64,000 nucleotides of DNA. Source: Adiantum capillus-veneris (taxonomy: Eukaryota; Streptophyta; Polypodiopsida; Polypodiales; Pteridaceae). The notes below the pieces were generated by a model, which was not told the DNA's origin, did no database searches, and saw only the letters and a program-made list of their open reading frames with translations. The DNA lies in NCBI GenBank assembly GCA_014529385.2, contig CM043954.1:93115247-93179246 (forward strand). The letters run 5' to 3'. Shown here in pieces: positions 43,738 to 57,099 of the stretch. The position numbers and the translations under genes were made by a program. Numbering within the stretch: the stretch's first letter is position 1; every line of letters begins with the position of its first letter.

Positions 43738-43930
43738 ATGCTAGCATAGATGACTCCGTTGAAATTGTATTACAGCCGCTACTGGTGTTTGTTAGTTCAG
43801 GAACGATCCTTTTGAGTGATGCTAAAACTTGAGTTCCTCTAACGTATGCTTTGAGCCTCTCTTTTGCTAACTTTGGTTTGGATTATATTGTGTAGCCATG
43901 GTCTTAGTGCAGATGCTTTTTGAACTACAG

Positions 43931-44281
43931 GTTCTTTTGGAAGTGATTGTTGAAAGGAATCTCTCTCTTGGAAAGGACCTGGCTGTTGACATGAGGGAAG
44001 ACTCTTCACATATGGCAGCTAGAAGCAAGATTATCACCAGATACTTAAGCAATGACCCATTGAACTGCTCCCCTCAAGCAAGTCCACGCATGCAAAACAG
44101 CAACAAGTCTCTTCCCTTCATGATTGGACAGGGATCTGGGTTAACTGGCCTCCAAAATCTCGGAAATACTTGCTTTATGAATAGTGCTTTACAGTGTTTG
44201 GCGCACACACCGGAAATTGTGGGTTTTTTTCTGCAAGATTATAGTCAAGAAATTAATCGACAAAATCTACTTGGCATGCAG
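43931..44281 (+). CDS. UBP exon 6: start of USP domain with catalytic Cys
   Basis: The exon of 117 codons starts [10 protein letters not shown] (end of the ubiquitin-like segment), has a serine-rich linker, and then the Cys box [20 protein letters not shown]. The catalytic Cys is codon 44171-44173 (residue 309). It ends [19 protein letters not shown]. Junctions are gaactacag|gtt and atgcag|gtacgg, both phase 0. The Cys attacks the isopeptide bond of ubiquitin; the oxyanion Asn of the box is present. Confidence 0.96.
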
Positions 44282-44379
44282 GTACGGATTACAGCAGTGT
44301 CAATTTAATCTTGGCTCAGTGCCATAGCAATGTCTGAATTAATCTCTATCGCGTCAGTTGCCTTAGTATTTTGGTTCAG

Positions 44380-44520
44380 GGAGAGCTTGCAATGGCATTC
44401 GGTGATCTTCTTCGCCAGTTATGGATGTCTGGAAAAAAGGCCGTCTCACCGAGAGCGTTTAAAAACAAGTTAGCCGGTTTTGCACCTCAGTTTGGTGGCC
44501 ATAAACAGCATGACACTCAG
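44380..44520 (+). CDS. UBP exon 7
   Basis: Forty-seven codons reading GELAMAFGDLLRQLW, then SPRAFKNKLAGFAPQFGGHKQHDTQ. The QHD(T/S)Q end is a USP signature, continued in exon 8 as [14 protein letters not shown]. Both ends are phase 0. The 98-bp intron before it is normal; the 7.4-kb intron after it holds a hAT remnant and an unknown element. Confidence 0.95.
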
Positions 44521-45276
44521 GTTTGTTTTTAGTCCAGTTCTTTCTAAAATGGTATTGGATTCTTGCTTGCGGAGTTAAGATGAACTTCTGCTGATACAAC
44601 TTTCTGTTTGTTTTTCTTGGCTGTCAAATTTGTTCCTACTTACTGTTAACTGTAAGCGACCGATTTTAAGAGGTTTTCTCGTTGCTAGGGCATTTCTAAA
44701 AAAGAAGACATAATCGATTTCCGTATTATTGTGTTATTTTGAAGTCTAAGCATTCAAGTTTCCTTTCTGTGCCGTGCAACTGCGACAATGAGCTGGACCA
44801 CTGCTGTAAAGAATTTTGGCATGCTAGTGGGATGACCATGAGTCCCCCCCCCAAGGCATTCATTATCTCTGCATGTTGTTTGAATTTGGCGTTGTCTTCC
44901 ATACTGGCCTTGCAGTGTATTGATCACCAGCAATGTTGCACTGTCTCTACAAGTGGAGCTCCGACCATTTAAAAACCTTTGGGCAGTGGCCTCTCCTAAT
45001 TGAGCCCCCGATGGCATATTGGGGCTGCATAGAGTAGCCTTGGTGTAACGAGTGTGTCCAATAGGCAGCCCTTCATATGGGGCTCCTAAGAATATGCCGA
45101 TAACATCTCCCCTTTAGAATAGCAAGTGCTGCATGTGCTCATTTCAAACAGACTTGGTGATCCCCTGGTACACTATCAATAGTGATTTTCTCCCACGAAT
45201 TTTTTTTTAATGGAAGGTCATAACCTTGATTTTGTGAGGTTCACAAAAAGTCCTATTTGTGCGGAATCTTCTCAAT

Positions 45277-45368
45277 GTATGGAGATGTTGTAGTCCATCC
45301 TGTGACTCAGAAATCAACATAAGTATGGAGATGTTGTAGTCCATCCTGTGACTCAGCAATCAACGAAA
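45277..45368. repeat. 46-bp tandem duplication
   Basis: Two successive copies starting gtatggagatgttgtagtcc at 45277 and 45323 differ by two or three bases (aaatcaacataa against caatcaacgaaa). Confidence 0.92.
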
Positions 45369-45729
45369 GTATCATCAGCATATAACCTGATATATATTTG
45401 TGTTTCTAAGATCTCAGGGCCCTCCGTCTGTCCCTCCACCATGCTGATATAGTTGGAAAACTCATCTACATAATAACTTTTCACATTCACCGTGCTGGTG
45501 TATGTAGTTAGCACTTGATTCACATGTAATCCACTGAAGATGCTGGGCATCCTTGTGGAATACAATGGTGCTTGTGGGCAAATCTCAATTGTGGACTGTG
45601 AATGGCAGGAACACCCTCCAAACAAAGATTCAGAATGGACGGTTGGGTTGGCTGGACTGGTAACTACCAAGGACAATTACTGCGGTAACTGGCACAATAC
45701 ATAGTCAGTCAAAGACCCAATCCCAGGGC

Positions 45730-45737
45730 TATAAATA
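45730..45737 (+). promoter_or_regulatory. TATA box of the unknown element
   Basis: TATAAATA, followed by a pyrimidine-rich leader ending in tctcaca and an ATG at 45965. Confidence 0.55.
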
Positions 45738-45964
45738 GGGCCCACTACTCAATTTTCGGCGACTCTACACACTTCACTATCACTGCTTTGTATCTTGGAG
45801 CTCTTTACGCTCTTGTAACTCTAATTAAGCCCAGAGCAGACTTGGCTCTCATTGTTGTACTTGTCTATACTGATCTGAATACATTCTAGTTCCAGTCTCC
45901 AGTTTCAGTGTTCAGTCTCACAGGTACGTCATCATCCTCAGAGGACTGTTCCAAGGACTTAGCC

Positions 45965-48610
45965 ATGGCGAAGACCAAGAAGCTTTTTGAGAAAATGCAA
46001 GAGACCGTTGACGAGGCCACATAATTTTTAGAACTACAAGTTGAGCAAACCCAGCAGGTTTGCTCAGTGCCTCACAACAACATTGGTAAATATGTCCTCC
46101 ACCAAAACAAATGAACACTCTTGAAGCTGTGGGATTTAGAAGTGGTGTTAGAGGCCACTCAAATGTAGTTTGATGCAGGTATCATCCAGCAGGTCGTGGA
46201 CACATTTGACCCTGAGAGTGGATTCATTGTTGAGGCCATCAGCTTAAAGAACAACCCCACCTGTGTTGCTGAAAAGCTATTTGGATTGTTGTGCTCAGCC
46301 TCAGCAGTTTTTGTACTGGGCGAGTTGTATTCCAGCACACCCCAATGAAAACAAGGTTGTGGGGAAAGGGGCTGAGACCGGCCAGGTTACCGAGCAACAG
46401 GATTCTACTGAACAAGAAACAGACTAAGATACTACAGAAAGAGCTGACGATTTGGCTATTGTAACAACTGGAGCGAAAAGATCAGCAGCACAAGCAGATG
46501 GTGGCACAGCTCGAGCAGGTACAAGTGAGAGCATCGGGCCACCAGAAAAGAAACAGAAAATAGTTGCTCTGCTGAAGCAGTTCAAATTAAAAGAGACACC
46601 TCCAGCCAAGCCTGCTGAAGGACAGGGCAAGGGTGCATCGCAGACCAGCCCATTGACTTGGCTCAGACCCCGCTAGCATCAGTGGAGAAGAAGAAGATCA
46701 CTGGGGATGAGCAGGCCCCACCAGCTAACACGGGGAGCAAGGACACATCACAGTCTCAGTCAGCCTTGCTAGCTCCTCCTCCAGTTCAACAAACGCGAGT
46801 GGACAGACTCCAGAGAATCTAGAAGAAACCGTTGCATGGGAGGATGGTGGTCCAACAAGCAGACATGGCATTGGTGCCTTACCCCACTCCTCTCATTACG
46901 TATGAAACCTCTCAGATAGATATTGATGCCATCACAGACGGATGTCGCCACCTTGATGTCTGGGTGGAACACCATTGTGAATGCCATGGGGCAATTGATA
47001 GAGGCCCAGCAGAAGCTCCCCGCTCGGCAGTTACTGCCCTACAGACTGAACTTCAGGAGACCAAAACCGATCTGGAGAAGGCGGAGCATCTCGGGGCCAA
47101 AATGCTGGAACTCTCTATTGAGCATAACAATGATGCAACAAGGATCATTTCAGGGCAGGCTGGATGAAAGTAAAGCTGCTTTGAAGTCATTAATGGCCAA
47201 TCATCATACTCTCAAGCAGGCTATAACAGAAAAATATATCTACCAATCCTTGGTGAATATTGCGGATTCAAATCGCGATCTGACTTTGAATATAGAGGAC
47301 TTGCAGAACTTAGTAGAAACAATGAAGTCAGATCTCGAAGATAAGTTGGAGCAGTATACAGGGGCCCCGGTAAATCAAGTGCTGGTAGAGTATATTAAGA
47401 ACCAGGATGCTGATGATGATGAGGAAGAAAAGGAGGATGACCAGGAGCAAGGGGATGACACTGGAGCTGACCATGATGATGATGATGATGAGGGCGATGA
47501 TCAACCCCTTCCATGCTTTGCAACAGGTGGAACCCAGTCAACCCAGGGTACCGATTCAGACAGCCAGAACGATCAACAGAGTAACCAGATTCAACGGCAA
47601 GATCAAAACCAGTTTGGTCAGGACCAACATCACGAACAACAACAAACCCACTCTTAAGGTTCCAGGGACTTGACTACCCAGCAAGCCTTAGTTGTATACA
47701 CACCAGTGAATTAGAACAGGGGTAATGGTATTCAGGTGGAGTCTAGCTCAGACTCAAACTCAGACTCAGACTCAGAATAGAATTGCTCTACTGCCTTGTT
47801 AGCACTAAATAAGAAGCTGAGGAGGTAGAAGGATCTTCGAATCCAAGAATTCCTCCATGATAAGGCAGCATTCTCTTACTTGGAGCGCTTTTAGATGCTG
47901 TTTGTGGGAGCCCGACGGATGATCAATGACTGGAAGTCGCTCAACTACCACAATCAGTAGATCTGTCAGCTGCCACCTCACCCTAGATGCGTCCAAGTTT
48001 TGAACAGTGTGGCTGAATGGTTTCTCACAAGGGAGGATGTCATGGTAAACCCTCATATACAGAACCCTTCCATAGTGAATCTGAAGAGTCTTGGGCTACA
48101 ATTGGAAATGCTCTTGGGTGATGAGCCAACCTACAAATGCATGAAGGATATTTGGATTCAAATTAAAGACATGCTGGTTCAGCTGCAGATTGCGAGGAAA
48201 GTTCTAGACCATGAGATCAACCTACTTTTGGAGTGCAATGCCACCAGTAGCAGGGGATCACGGACTAGGATGACCCTTGGTGAGCAGTAGAGGAACCTCA
48301 AGAGCCTCTATCATCTAGTCCGCATATCCATAAAGATGATGCAACAGGAGAATCAAATTGTGATGAACTTAATTGAATTTTTCCCAGATTCTCCAATGCT
48401 GATGTATGCCTTACCTGCTAAGGAGGCTGAGCTACCTAGATTCTTTCCAGCTCTATATCCGACGTATCCAGAACTGGCTGATCAAGATAGTCAATGAGCT
48501 AAGGGAATGGTATGAAGGAGAATGGACAGCCTGGAATCAGGTCCTGGATGACGCTCTGAAGAAAAACCAAGTCGATGATCTGGTAAAGGCTCTACAGAAT
48601 TCAAGTTGAA
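45965..48610 (+). pseudogene. decayed large ORF of unknown function
   Basis: Fragments in several frames form one long coding region: MAKTKKLFEKMQETVDEAT at 45965, a Lys/Ala-rich part (46452-46676), a coiled-coil-like segment (ITEKYIYQSLVNIADSNRDL, NLVETMKSDLEDKLEQY, 47160-47370), an extremely acidic stretch (47403-47510), a Gln/Asp tail (to 47657), and then helical segments (48000-48290 and 48406-48609). A TATA box and leader precede it. I recognise no domain. Placement and decay suggest a retroelement-encoded protein without RT. Confidence 0.45.
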
Positions 48611-48699
48611 GATGGGGCATTAGCGTGCTTAGATTCACCGGCTAATCAAGATTACCAATCAACTGCTTCAACTAACAGTAGAGACGTCCAAGATCCCTG

Positions 48700-49660
48700 A
48701 AAGGATATTACAGTTTAGCACAAAGGGGCTCTTGAAGCAGGTTACCACAAGATTTTCTTATATGTATATTGTGCTTGCCAACTTGCTGGACCATAGAGTG
48801 TACAATGGTTTGAAGAGAATGGTTGTTAGTGAGGAATGGATGAAGTTGAAGCTTGCTAAAACTGGTCAGGGAAGGCAATTGTAACCATGGTTTTGGGACC
48901 CAGTTTTTGGAGAAATGCAAGGCAAATTGTGGGCATTTGTTCTCCAATCTTGAAAATTTTGCCTTTGGCTGATAGAGGAAGAAACACAATGGAGATGATT
49001 TATTAACTTACAGATAGAATGTTGGAGAAGCTTGAAACATTGGAAGATGTTGATAGGAACCGGCCTGATGAAGTGAAGGCACTCTCCTTGGGTCGTTGGG
49101 AAATGTTTCCCTCTTCCTTGCATGCAGCAGGTTTTGCCATCCCTTGGAAGGGTCAAGCTAGTGATGAAGGTAAACATTGGTTGGATGGAAGTGATATGAC
49201 TTGGAAGTCCATGGTGCACTTGTTGATGAGTTGGATACATATGAGTGGGAGGGAGGTTTTTTGGCTCAGAAATCGTAAAAGATGAAAAGCACAAGCATTA
49301 ATGAAATGGTGGGAAACAGTTGGGGCAAGTACTCCCAATTTGCAGCAGATTTCCATTCGCATCCTCTCTCAAGGAAGTTGTGCATCCCTTTGTCATAGGG
49401 ATTGAAGCACCTTCTCGCTCATACACGCTAAGATAAGAAGCAGATTGAAGCCCTCTCACATAGAGAAGCTGGTCTATATACACACCAACGTTAGACTTGT
49501 GAGAAAAATAAAGGAGAGAGGCTATGAGAAGATGGAGAATGATCGACAAAGAGAAGGATGTGGATAGGTTCATTGCTTTGCAAGAGGAGCAAGAGGTAGA
49601 TGAGGAGACTCATTCTCCTATATCAAGTATTGTTGAGCATGCTAGGACAAGCTCAAGTGT
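48700..49660 (+). pseudogene. hAT transposase remnant with dimerisation domain
   Basis: Pieces in changing frames read VTTRFSYMYIVLANLLDHR, KCKAIVGICSPILKILPLAD, LTDRMLEKLETLEDVDRNRP, then WWETVGASTPNLQQISIRIL, SQGSCASLCHRD, STFSLIHAKIRSRLKPSHIE and KLVYIHTNVRLVRKIKERG. This is the C-terminal part of plant hAT (DUF659 plus Dimer_Tnp_hAT) transposases. The conserved Trp after RD is a stop here (TGA 49403-49405). N-terminal zinc finger and terminal inverted repeats were not found. An acidic tail follows (49524-49769). Confidence 0.88.
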
Positions 49661-49779
49661 TGCTGGCATTGACAATGATGATCCTAGTGGTGGTGATGAG
49701 GACGAGCCTTCACTCTCTGTGATGGAGGAGGATGATGAGGACCATAGGCATACAGAGGAAGAAGAATGATGCCATGAGG

Positions 49780-52085
<2,306 letters not shown>

Positions 52086-52133
52086 TAATATGTTGAAGTA
52101 GGCAGTGAATCGACTCTGTTATGTTTTTGATAG

Positions 52134-52382
52134 GGCCAGTATAAGTCTACACTTGTATGCCCAGGGTGTGACAAAGTCTCAGTGACTTTTGATCCTTTTA
52201 TGTATCTTTCAATACCATTGTCGTCAACAAAGAATCCCTCGTTCACTGTGAGGGTGTTAAGCAGTGATGGAAGTGTGCCTCCTACAGTGCACACGGTTAT
52301 TGTGCCAGAGCAGAACAATTACAATGATTTTATTACGAATGTTGCAAGGGCCTGTAATCTTCAGAATGATGAAAAGCTTCTG
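52134..52382 (+). CDS. UBP exon 9: USP finger region
   Basis: It reads [20 protein letters not shown] and [16 protein letters not shown], the first Cys pair of the USP zinc ribbon and the following core strands, and ends DEKLL. The donor ctg|gtaaca at 52383 is preferred; a weaker one nine bases on (gat|gtttct) would add VTD, which fits family conservation (LLVTE/DV). Both keep phase 0 and the choice needs transcript data. Confidence 0.9.
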
Positions 52383-52493
52383 GTAACAGATGTTTCTTTG
52401 CCTCCTGAATGTTGAAATGGCCTTTTAAAGTATGTCTTCTTTGTTATTTGTTGACTTTGGTAACATTGTAATGTGTATGTATTGACTTTCTAG

Positions 52494-52630
52494 CTACATT
52501 CTAATTGTCAATTTCAAGCTCTTGAGGAATGTGTTGACTGGAAGAAGCTAGCTCACGATGCTGACTACATAACTGCCTACAGGCTTCCCAAAGCGTCTGA
52601 AAAGGCACCTCTTCTGGTATTTATGCACAG
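52494..52630 (+). CDS. UBP exon 10, last exon found
   Basis: It reads LHSNCQFQALEECVDWKKLA, then HDADYITAYRLPKASEKAPLLVFMH and two bases of the next codon. The AYRLPK and PLLVFMH segments match relatives (VYRL, PLIVYMH). Acceptor actttctag|cta, donor ag|gtaaat in phase 2. The next exon should begin in phase 2 with the variable middle part of the USP domain. Confidence 0.88.
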
Positions 52631-53719
52631 GTAAATGCATGTACATTTTTCTTATTGTTGTGCACATGTGTAATGTCTTCTGATAATGCCTTGTAAGGAT
52701 ATTGATCCGTGCTCTCCTCAATTCCTCCTGCAATTCCTCTTCAGGACAACATTACAACCTTACATGTCAGTGGTGGACCTTGATGAGATTGCACAGTTTA
52801 CATGGCATGCAATTATGTGTGTTTAACCCCACATACTACACAGAAGTCTGTTACTTTGGACCAAAGCATGTAGAGTCCTCTCTATAAATGGCCTTCGTCC
52901 TCCCTGTCTAGTTGTCACCTTTTTGCACAAGACCCTTAAGGTGCTCGGCCACCATGTTTAGGTAGTGATGTTGGAACGTGCTTAGGACAGCGGGCACTTT
53001 TCTCCTTTACTAGGAGGTTTTTCCCCTCATGTATTGTGTATGCCCATCCTTTTAGGACATGCTTACCTTTGTACTAGTACAATAAGCAATACTATTGTGT
53101 TGTCTGCCATTGTGTTTCTCCTACTGCTCCAAGCTTGGTGTGTGCATTCTTGCAACTCTATTTCAAAAAATAGTACTGGTGAGGGCTTTGGCATGCTAGG
53201 CAGCGTTGCCAACACCCCCTTGCGCGCCTTCTAACATCGAGGTAGCAACACTGTTTAGGCAATCTCAACCTTTATGGTGTGGATTTTTGCAAAACAGGCA
53301 TACAATCGTGTAATCACTAACCATGGCTGACAAAATAATGTTTGGGGCAGTTGGTTTGCTGAGTAAACATGTAATGAAGACAACTACCCTGTTGTGGCTT
53401 ACATGATGCAACATGTTCTGGTTGCAAAGGACGTTTGGAGGCTTGTGCAGGGCCTTGATTTATGTTTTCCTTTTGGTGCACTCTGAGTCGGTTAAGGATG
53501 TTGCAAGTTCTAGCCTAGTACTAGTGTCATTTTTCCTACCATCGAGCAAGCTTGTTGGGATAGTAGGATCCACAGGCTCATGCGTTGAGTGCGCTTTATT
53601 AAATGTTCTATTACACTACATATTTGCTAAGCAAAAATAGCAAAAAAATCTTGGAATATACTAGGTGATTTGTGTGTGAGTTGTATGAGGTACAAACTAC
53701 TTATCTTTGTAAACAGTTA
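52631..53719 (+). other. start of UBP intron 10, no gene seen
   Basis: No exon with phase 2 acceptor and USP-like sequence was found, nor a recognisable transposon. Confidence 0.5.
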
Positions 53720-54260
53720 TAATCCAGAATTCTCACCAGAGACGGATGAAATAGATACTTTCCTCATAGAAATTAAAGATCTCAAGTAGTTGTTGACTGC
53801 TGTTGGTGAGATCATTCATGACAATTCCTTGTGCAAAATGTTCTTGATGTGTTAGTATTTGTATCAGACTGTTGCTTCCATTTGGAAACTTGTGATTTGA
53901 CACAGACCCAAAGTTATCAAGTTTGATGCTGTCGCTTGATGTTGTAGGAGGCTCAATGTAGGAAAAATAGGGGTAAACAACAGGTTGTTGATCAAGCCTT
54001 TGTGGGTTCTTGAAAGAGGAGTGGTAATGTTGCCACTTCCAATGTTCCTTCTTCGGGTAGCATACGTGCAAGTAATTTTCCATAAACAACAATAAGTCTA
54101 AAAATTCTGGTGACACAGGGAAGCAAAAGCTGAAATGCAATTACTTAAAGGTGACAGGCCATATCAGCAAACAATGTCCTAAGCTACGGGCAAATGAGAC
54201 TTGTAAGAAGAGGCAAATGTAGCCAATTGTAGATGCTGCTTCTAATAAAAATAAAGATTT
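53720..54260 (+). pseudogene. Copia-type Gag remnant with zinc knuckle
   Basis: In changing + strand frames: EIDTFLIEIKDLK, LLTAVGEIIHDNSL, then VIKFDAV, CRKNRGKQQVVDQAFV, and a knuckle-like LKCNYLKVTGHISKQCPKLR in which the second Cys is Tyr. Order and motifs are those of UBN2-type Copia gag. A trace of a following protease start (WYYNDGATK, near 54337) supports this. It may be the gag of the family-2 element whose 3' part follows directly. Confidence 0.75.
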
Positions 54261-54429
54261 TGTTAATGTTGTGTAAGGCACAGAATGGGCATGTCACTAT
54301 GACCGTTATGTTCATAATCCAGTATGATAGTGAATGCAAATGCGCATGTATGGTATTATAATGATGGAGCTACAAAGTGTAGGAATAAGCCTTGCTTTAT
54401 TCCCAGTCAGAACAATTAGGCTACAATAC

Positions 54430-55997
54430 GTGGTCTATTTCTAATTTTTAGTGCAGGGTTCAGAACGGAAGGCTTGTCGACTTTCGAGCTTGACTGATGT
54501 CGATAACGCTTTTTCACGGTTTTCTGAATTTGTTTGAGAATTTGTTTTGTGATCCTATTTGGATTTTGTTTGAAATGGATGGTATTTGTTTTAAACCTGT
54601 CTTGGTGCCGATTTGAATTGTATGACTCTGGTTGTAATACTGGTGTCAATGCTTGGTGATTTACTCCCAGGTGGAGTAGTGAGAAATGTTGTTTTGGTAT
54701 TGTTGGAACCTTGGAACGACGCAGACGGGATGTCTGGGAGCGTTCTGTTGTATGCTGGAAACCTTTGAATGACGTAGATGGGATGTTTGGGGAGCGTTTA
54801 GTTGTATGCTTGAAACCTCCAAGCAACGTAGGCTGGGGTCTGGGGAGGGTTTGGTTGTATCAGTCCTCTGAGCTCATGGCCCATACCTTTTTAGGTTATT
54901 TGCGGGGGGAGTGACGAGGTAGTCATTGAGTAGCTTCATACCGCAGACCATCTTTCTTGGGGGAGTGCTTAGAGATGCTGTTTGTTGTGTCTTATAACAT
55001 GCATATGTGAGCATTTGTGTTGCATTGTGATGTGCCAACACTGAATATTCCTAATCGGGTGAGATTGCCTCGGTATGTAAAGAGCCCCGATCTGAAATGA
55101 GAATATACTCCTTACTAGATGCAATTTTCTGGGAAGTCAACGACCAGGATATCAAGAGCTCCGATCTGGAATGAGAAAAGTGATTCTCTCTCCGAATGTC
55201 CCTCGGAATGACCCTCAGAAATCTGCTAACTTGAGTTTTTTTGCAGATACACGATAATCGCGGATGATTACTCTTCTTTCAAGAAAGGGGGATGTCACAA
55301 ACTGCTGACGTGTCAAGCCACTGAAGAACTGAGCCGACTTGCAGATTCCGGCCGAGGGGCCTAAACACTAAGAGAAGATGTAGCAGAAGAAGTTTTTCCA
55401 ACTTACAAAGTCTCACCAAGTGGCGGTAATTTATTAAAAGAGTTCCTACCAACTTATGGGACCCTGTCCGATTGGGCCCAAGCGACACAAAGATATTAAA
55501 TAAAGTAGAAACACACTCAAAAGACCTTGCGTAAATTGTTGATGACGTGGCAGGTGTACGGACGCTCGCATTTTACACTGATGATGTCGCAGGCTTTACG
55601 GACTTATGCGAGTTGCACTGTCAGGTGATGACATGGAAGGTTGTACGGACAGCCCTATGCACAAGCTTTTGGAGACCAGATGATTTTAGAACTTGAACCC
55701 TTTCATGTAAATTGCTTTTAGAGGCCAAGGGTCTTTAAATATGACCCGTGGGCTTTCACTCCGACAGTCTACTCGCGGGAAATGCAGAGCAGAGCCATGG
55801 GAGTTGTACCAGTTGAAGCAATATAAAGAAATACCGAAATGGGTGCCAAGGTTTGGGGCCAATGCTATCTTGGGGTGGAACCCCTCCACTTCGTGTCTAG
55901 TGTGTCGTGTATCTCTTTCAGTTCTGTTGTTATTTGAAGTGCTTACAGTTGTTCAGTTTGTTTTTTTCTGTTGGCACATGGTGCCTGTTCTGTTACA
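54430..55997 (+). mobile_element. third family-2 copy, 3' part
   Basis: The sequence matches the interior of the nested element (34930-35925), including three gaa(c/t)gacg(c/t)ag units at 54714, 54767 and about 54822, then a purine tract (aagaaaggggga) and an LTR at 55293-55997 (TGTCAC..GTTACA). The LTR has the aaataccgaaa module but lacks the telo-box cluster. No 5' LTR was found. Confidence 0.85.
55293..55997 (+). repeat. 3' LTR of the third family-2 copy
   Basis: 705 bp. It contains a local repeat of gtacggac..gatga(c/t)g units (55556-55650) not prominent in the nested copy. Confidence 0.85.
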
Positions 55998-56931
55998 ACT
56001 CTTCTCTCTCGCTCTGAACAAAGCTTCCATAGCCCTCAAAAGCTCTCTCTCACTCCTAATCAATCATTCATCGCCCTCAAGCTCAAGCTCCATACCTTGT
56101 TCTTCATTAAGCCCATAGTTTATTAGTCTCTTTTTCACTTGGACCTTGGATTGGCTAAGCCATAGCCGTGAGAATCGAGCACCTGATTATTGTAAAGATT
56201 ACATAGCTCTATCGTCAAGAGCTCTCGTCTATGTTATGATATTCTTAAGCTCTTTATGAATGTTTCTCATCTTAATCTCTCAATTAATCTTAAGTCGTAC
56301 CTCTCTTTTAAATAACCTAAAAAGCTCCAAACTCTCTGATCTCTCGATGGTGGTGGATAACAAGAAGAAGACAGGTTTGTGAAGGAGGCTATGAGGAAAA
56401 ATACTTGGGATGATCACCTCGGATTTGGGAATTGAAACCAGACAAGGGATGCTACGTGCTTAAGGACTTTGGGACAAGAAGGTCAGCTCATCAGGGGATG
56501 AATAATTGCCATTGTTTGAAGCCAAAGCCAATTGACGTTCATTGAGGGGCTCGAGCTCATGCGGCTATGAGGGCTTGGACATGCATCGGGAAGACTCCAA
56601 GATTATGATTTGATTGGGAGCGAAACAGTGGTTTTGGGGTGACTATCATTGTTGGAGCTAAGAACCTTACCCATTGTTGTTTATCATCTAGGTGATTGTT
56701 AGAGGATGAGTCGACCATACCTTGTACGGTTTATTTCATTTCGATGATATAGTGCTCATTTGGGTTTCTATTGGCATTAATCTCTCTATTTCTGCTCCTT
56801 TCTCTCTAGCATCTCTCACAACCAGAGGCCCCGTGCCTTCCTGGCTCACCTCACGAAGAGTATCCTCCGACATCTTTGGTGAACCCAACGCGAAATTGAC
56901 TGGGGTGAGAGGTGCAGATAGAGAAGCCATA
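55998..56931. other. LINE 2 target region, no gene recognised
   Basis: CT-rich start, then sequence with a + strand frame at 56722-56940 without known similarity. It continues to the right of LINE 2 at 63728. Confidence 0.4.
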
Positions 56932-56947
56932 ACAGTTGATGAATTTT
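56932..56947. repeat. LINE 2 target-site duplication, left copy
   Basis: acagttgatgaatttt, repeated exactly at 63712-63727. The left copy is continued by the T-run that is the LINE poly(A). Confidence 0.95.
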
Positions 56948-57099
56948 TTTTTTCTGAGAAAAAGATCCTTCTATTAGTTAATGAAACTGCCCATGGGGCT
57001 ACAACCACCTCTACAAGAGAGGGCTACAACAATCATGATAGGGAGACTCTCCCAATGAAAACACAGCATATGTACAATGAGGCTAAATCAAGAGATGGG

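Noticed and set aside
45353-45676. Minus-strand frame containing YADD, like an RT catalytic box
   Set aside because: No other RT motif is present around it and the segment lies in a tandem duplication; four residues are not evidence.
56722-56940. Host exon continuing the UBP gene just left of LINE 2
   Set aside because: The frame has no USP motif, and removing LINE 2 gives a stop within two codons.
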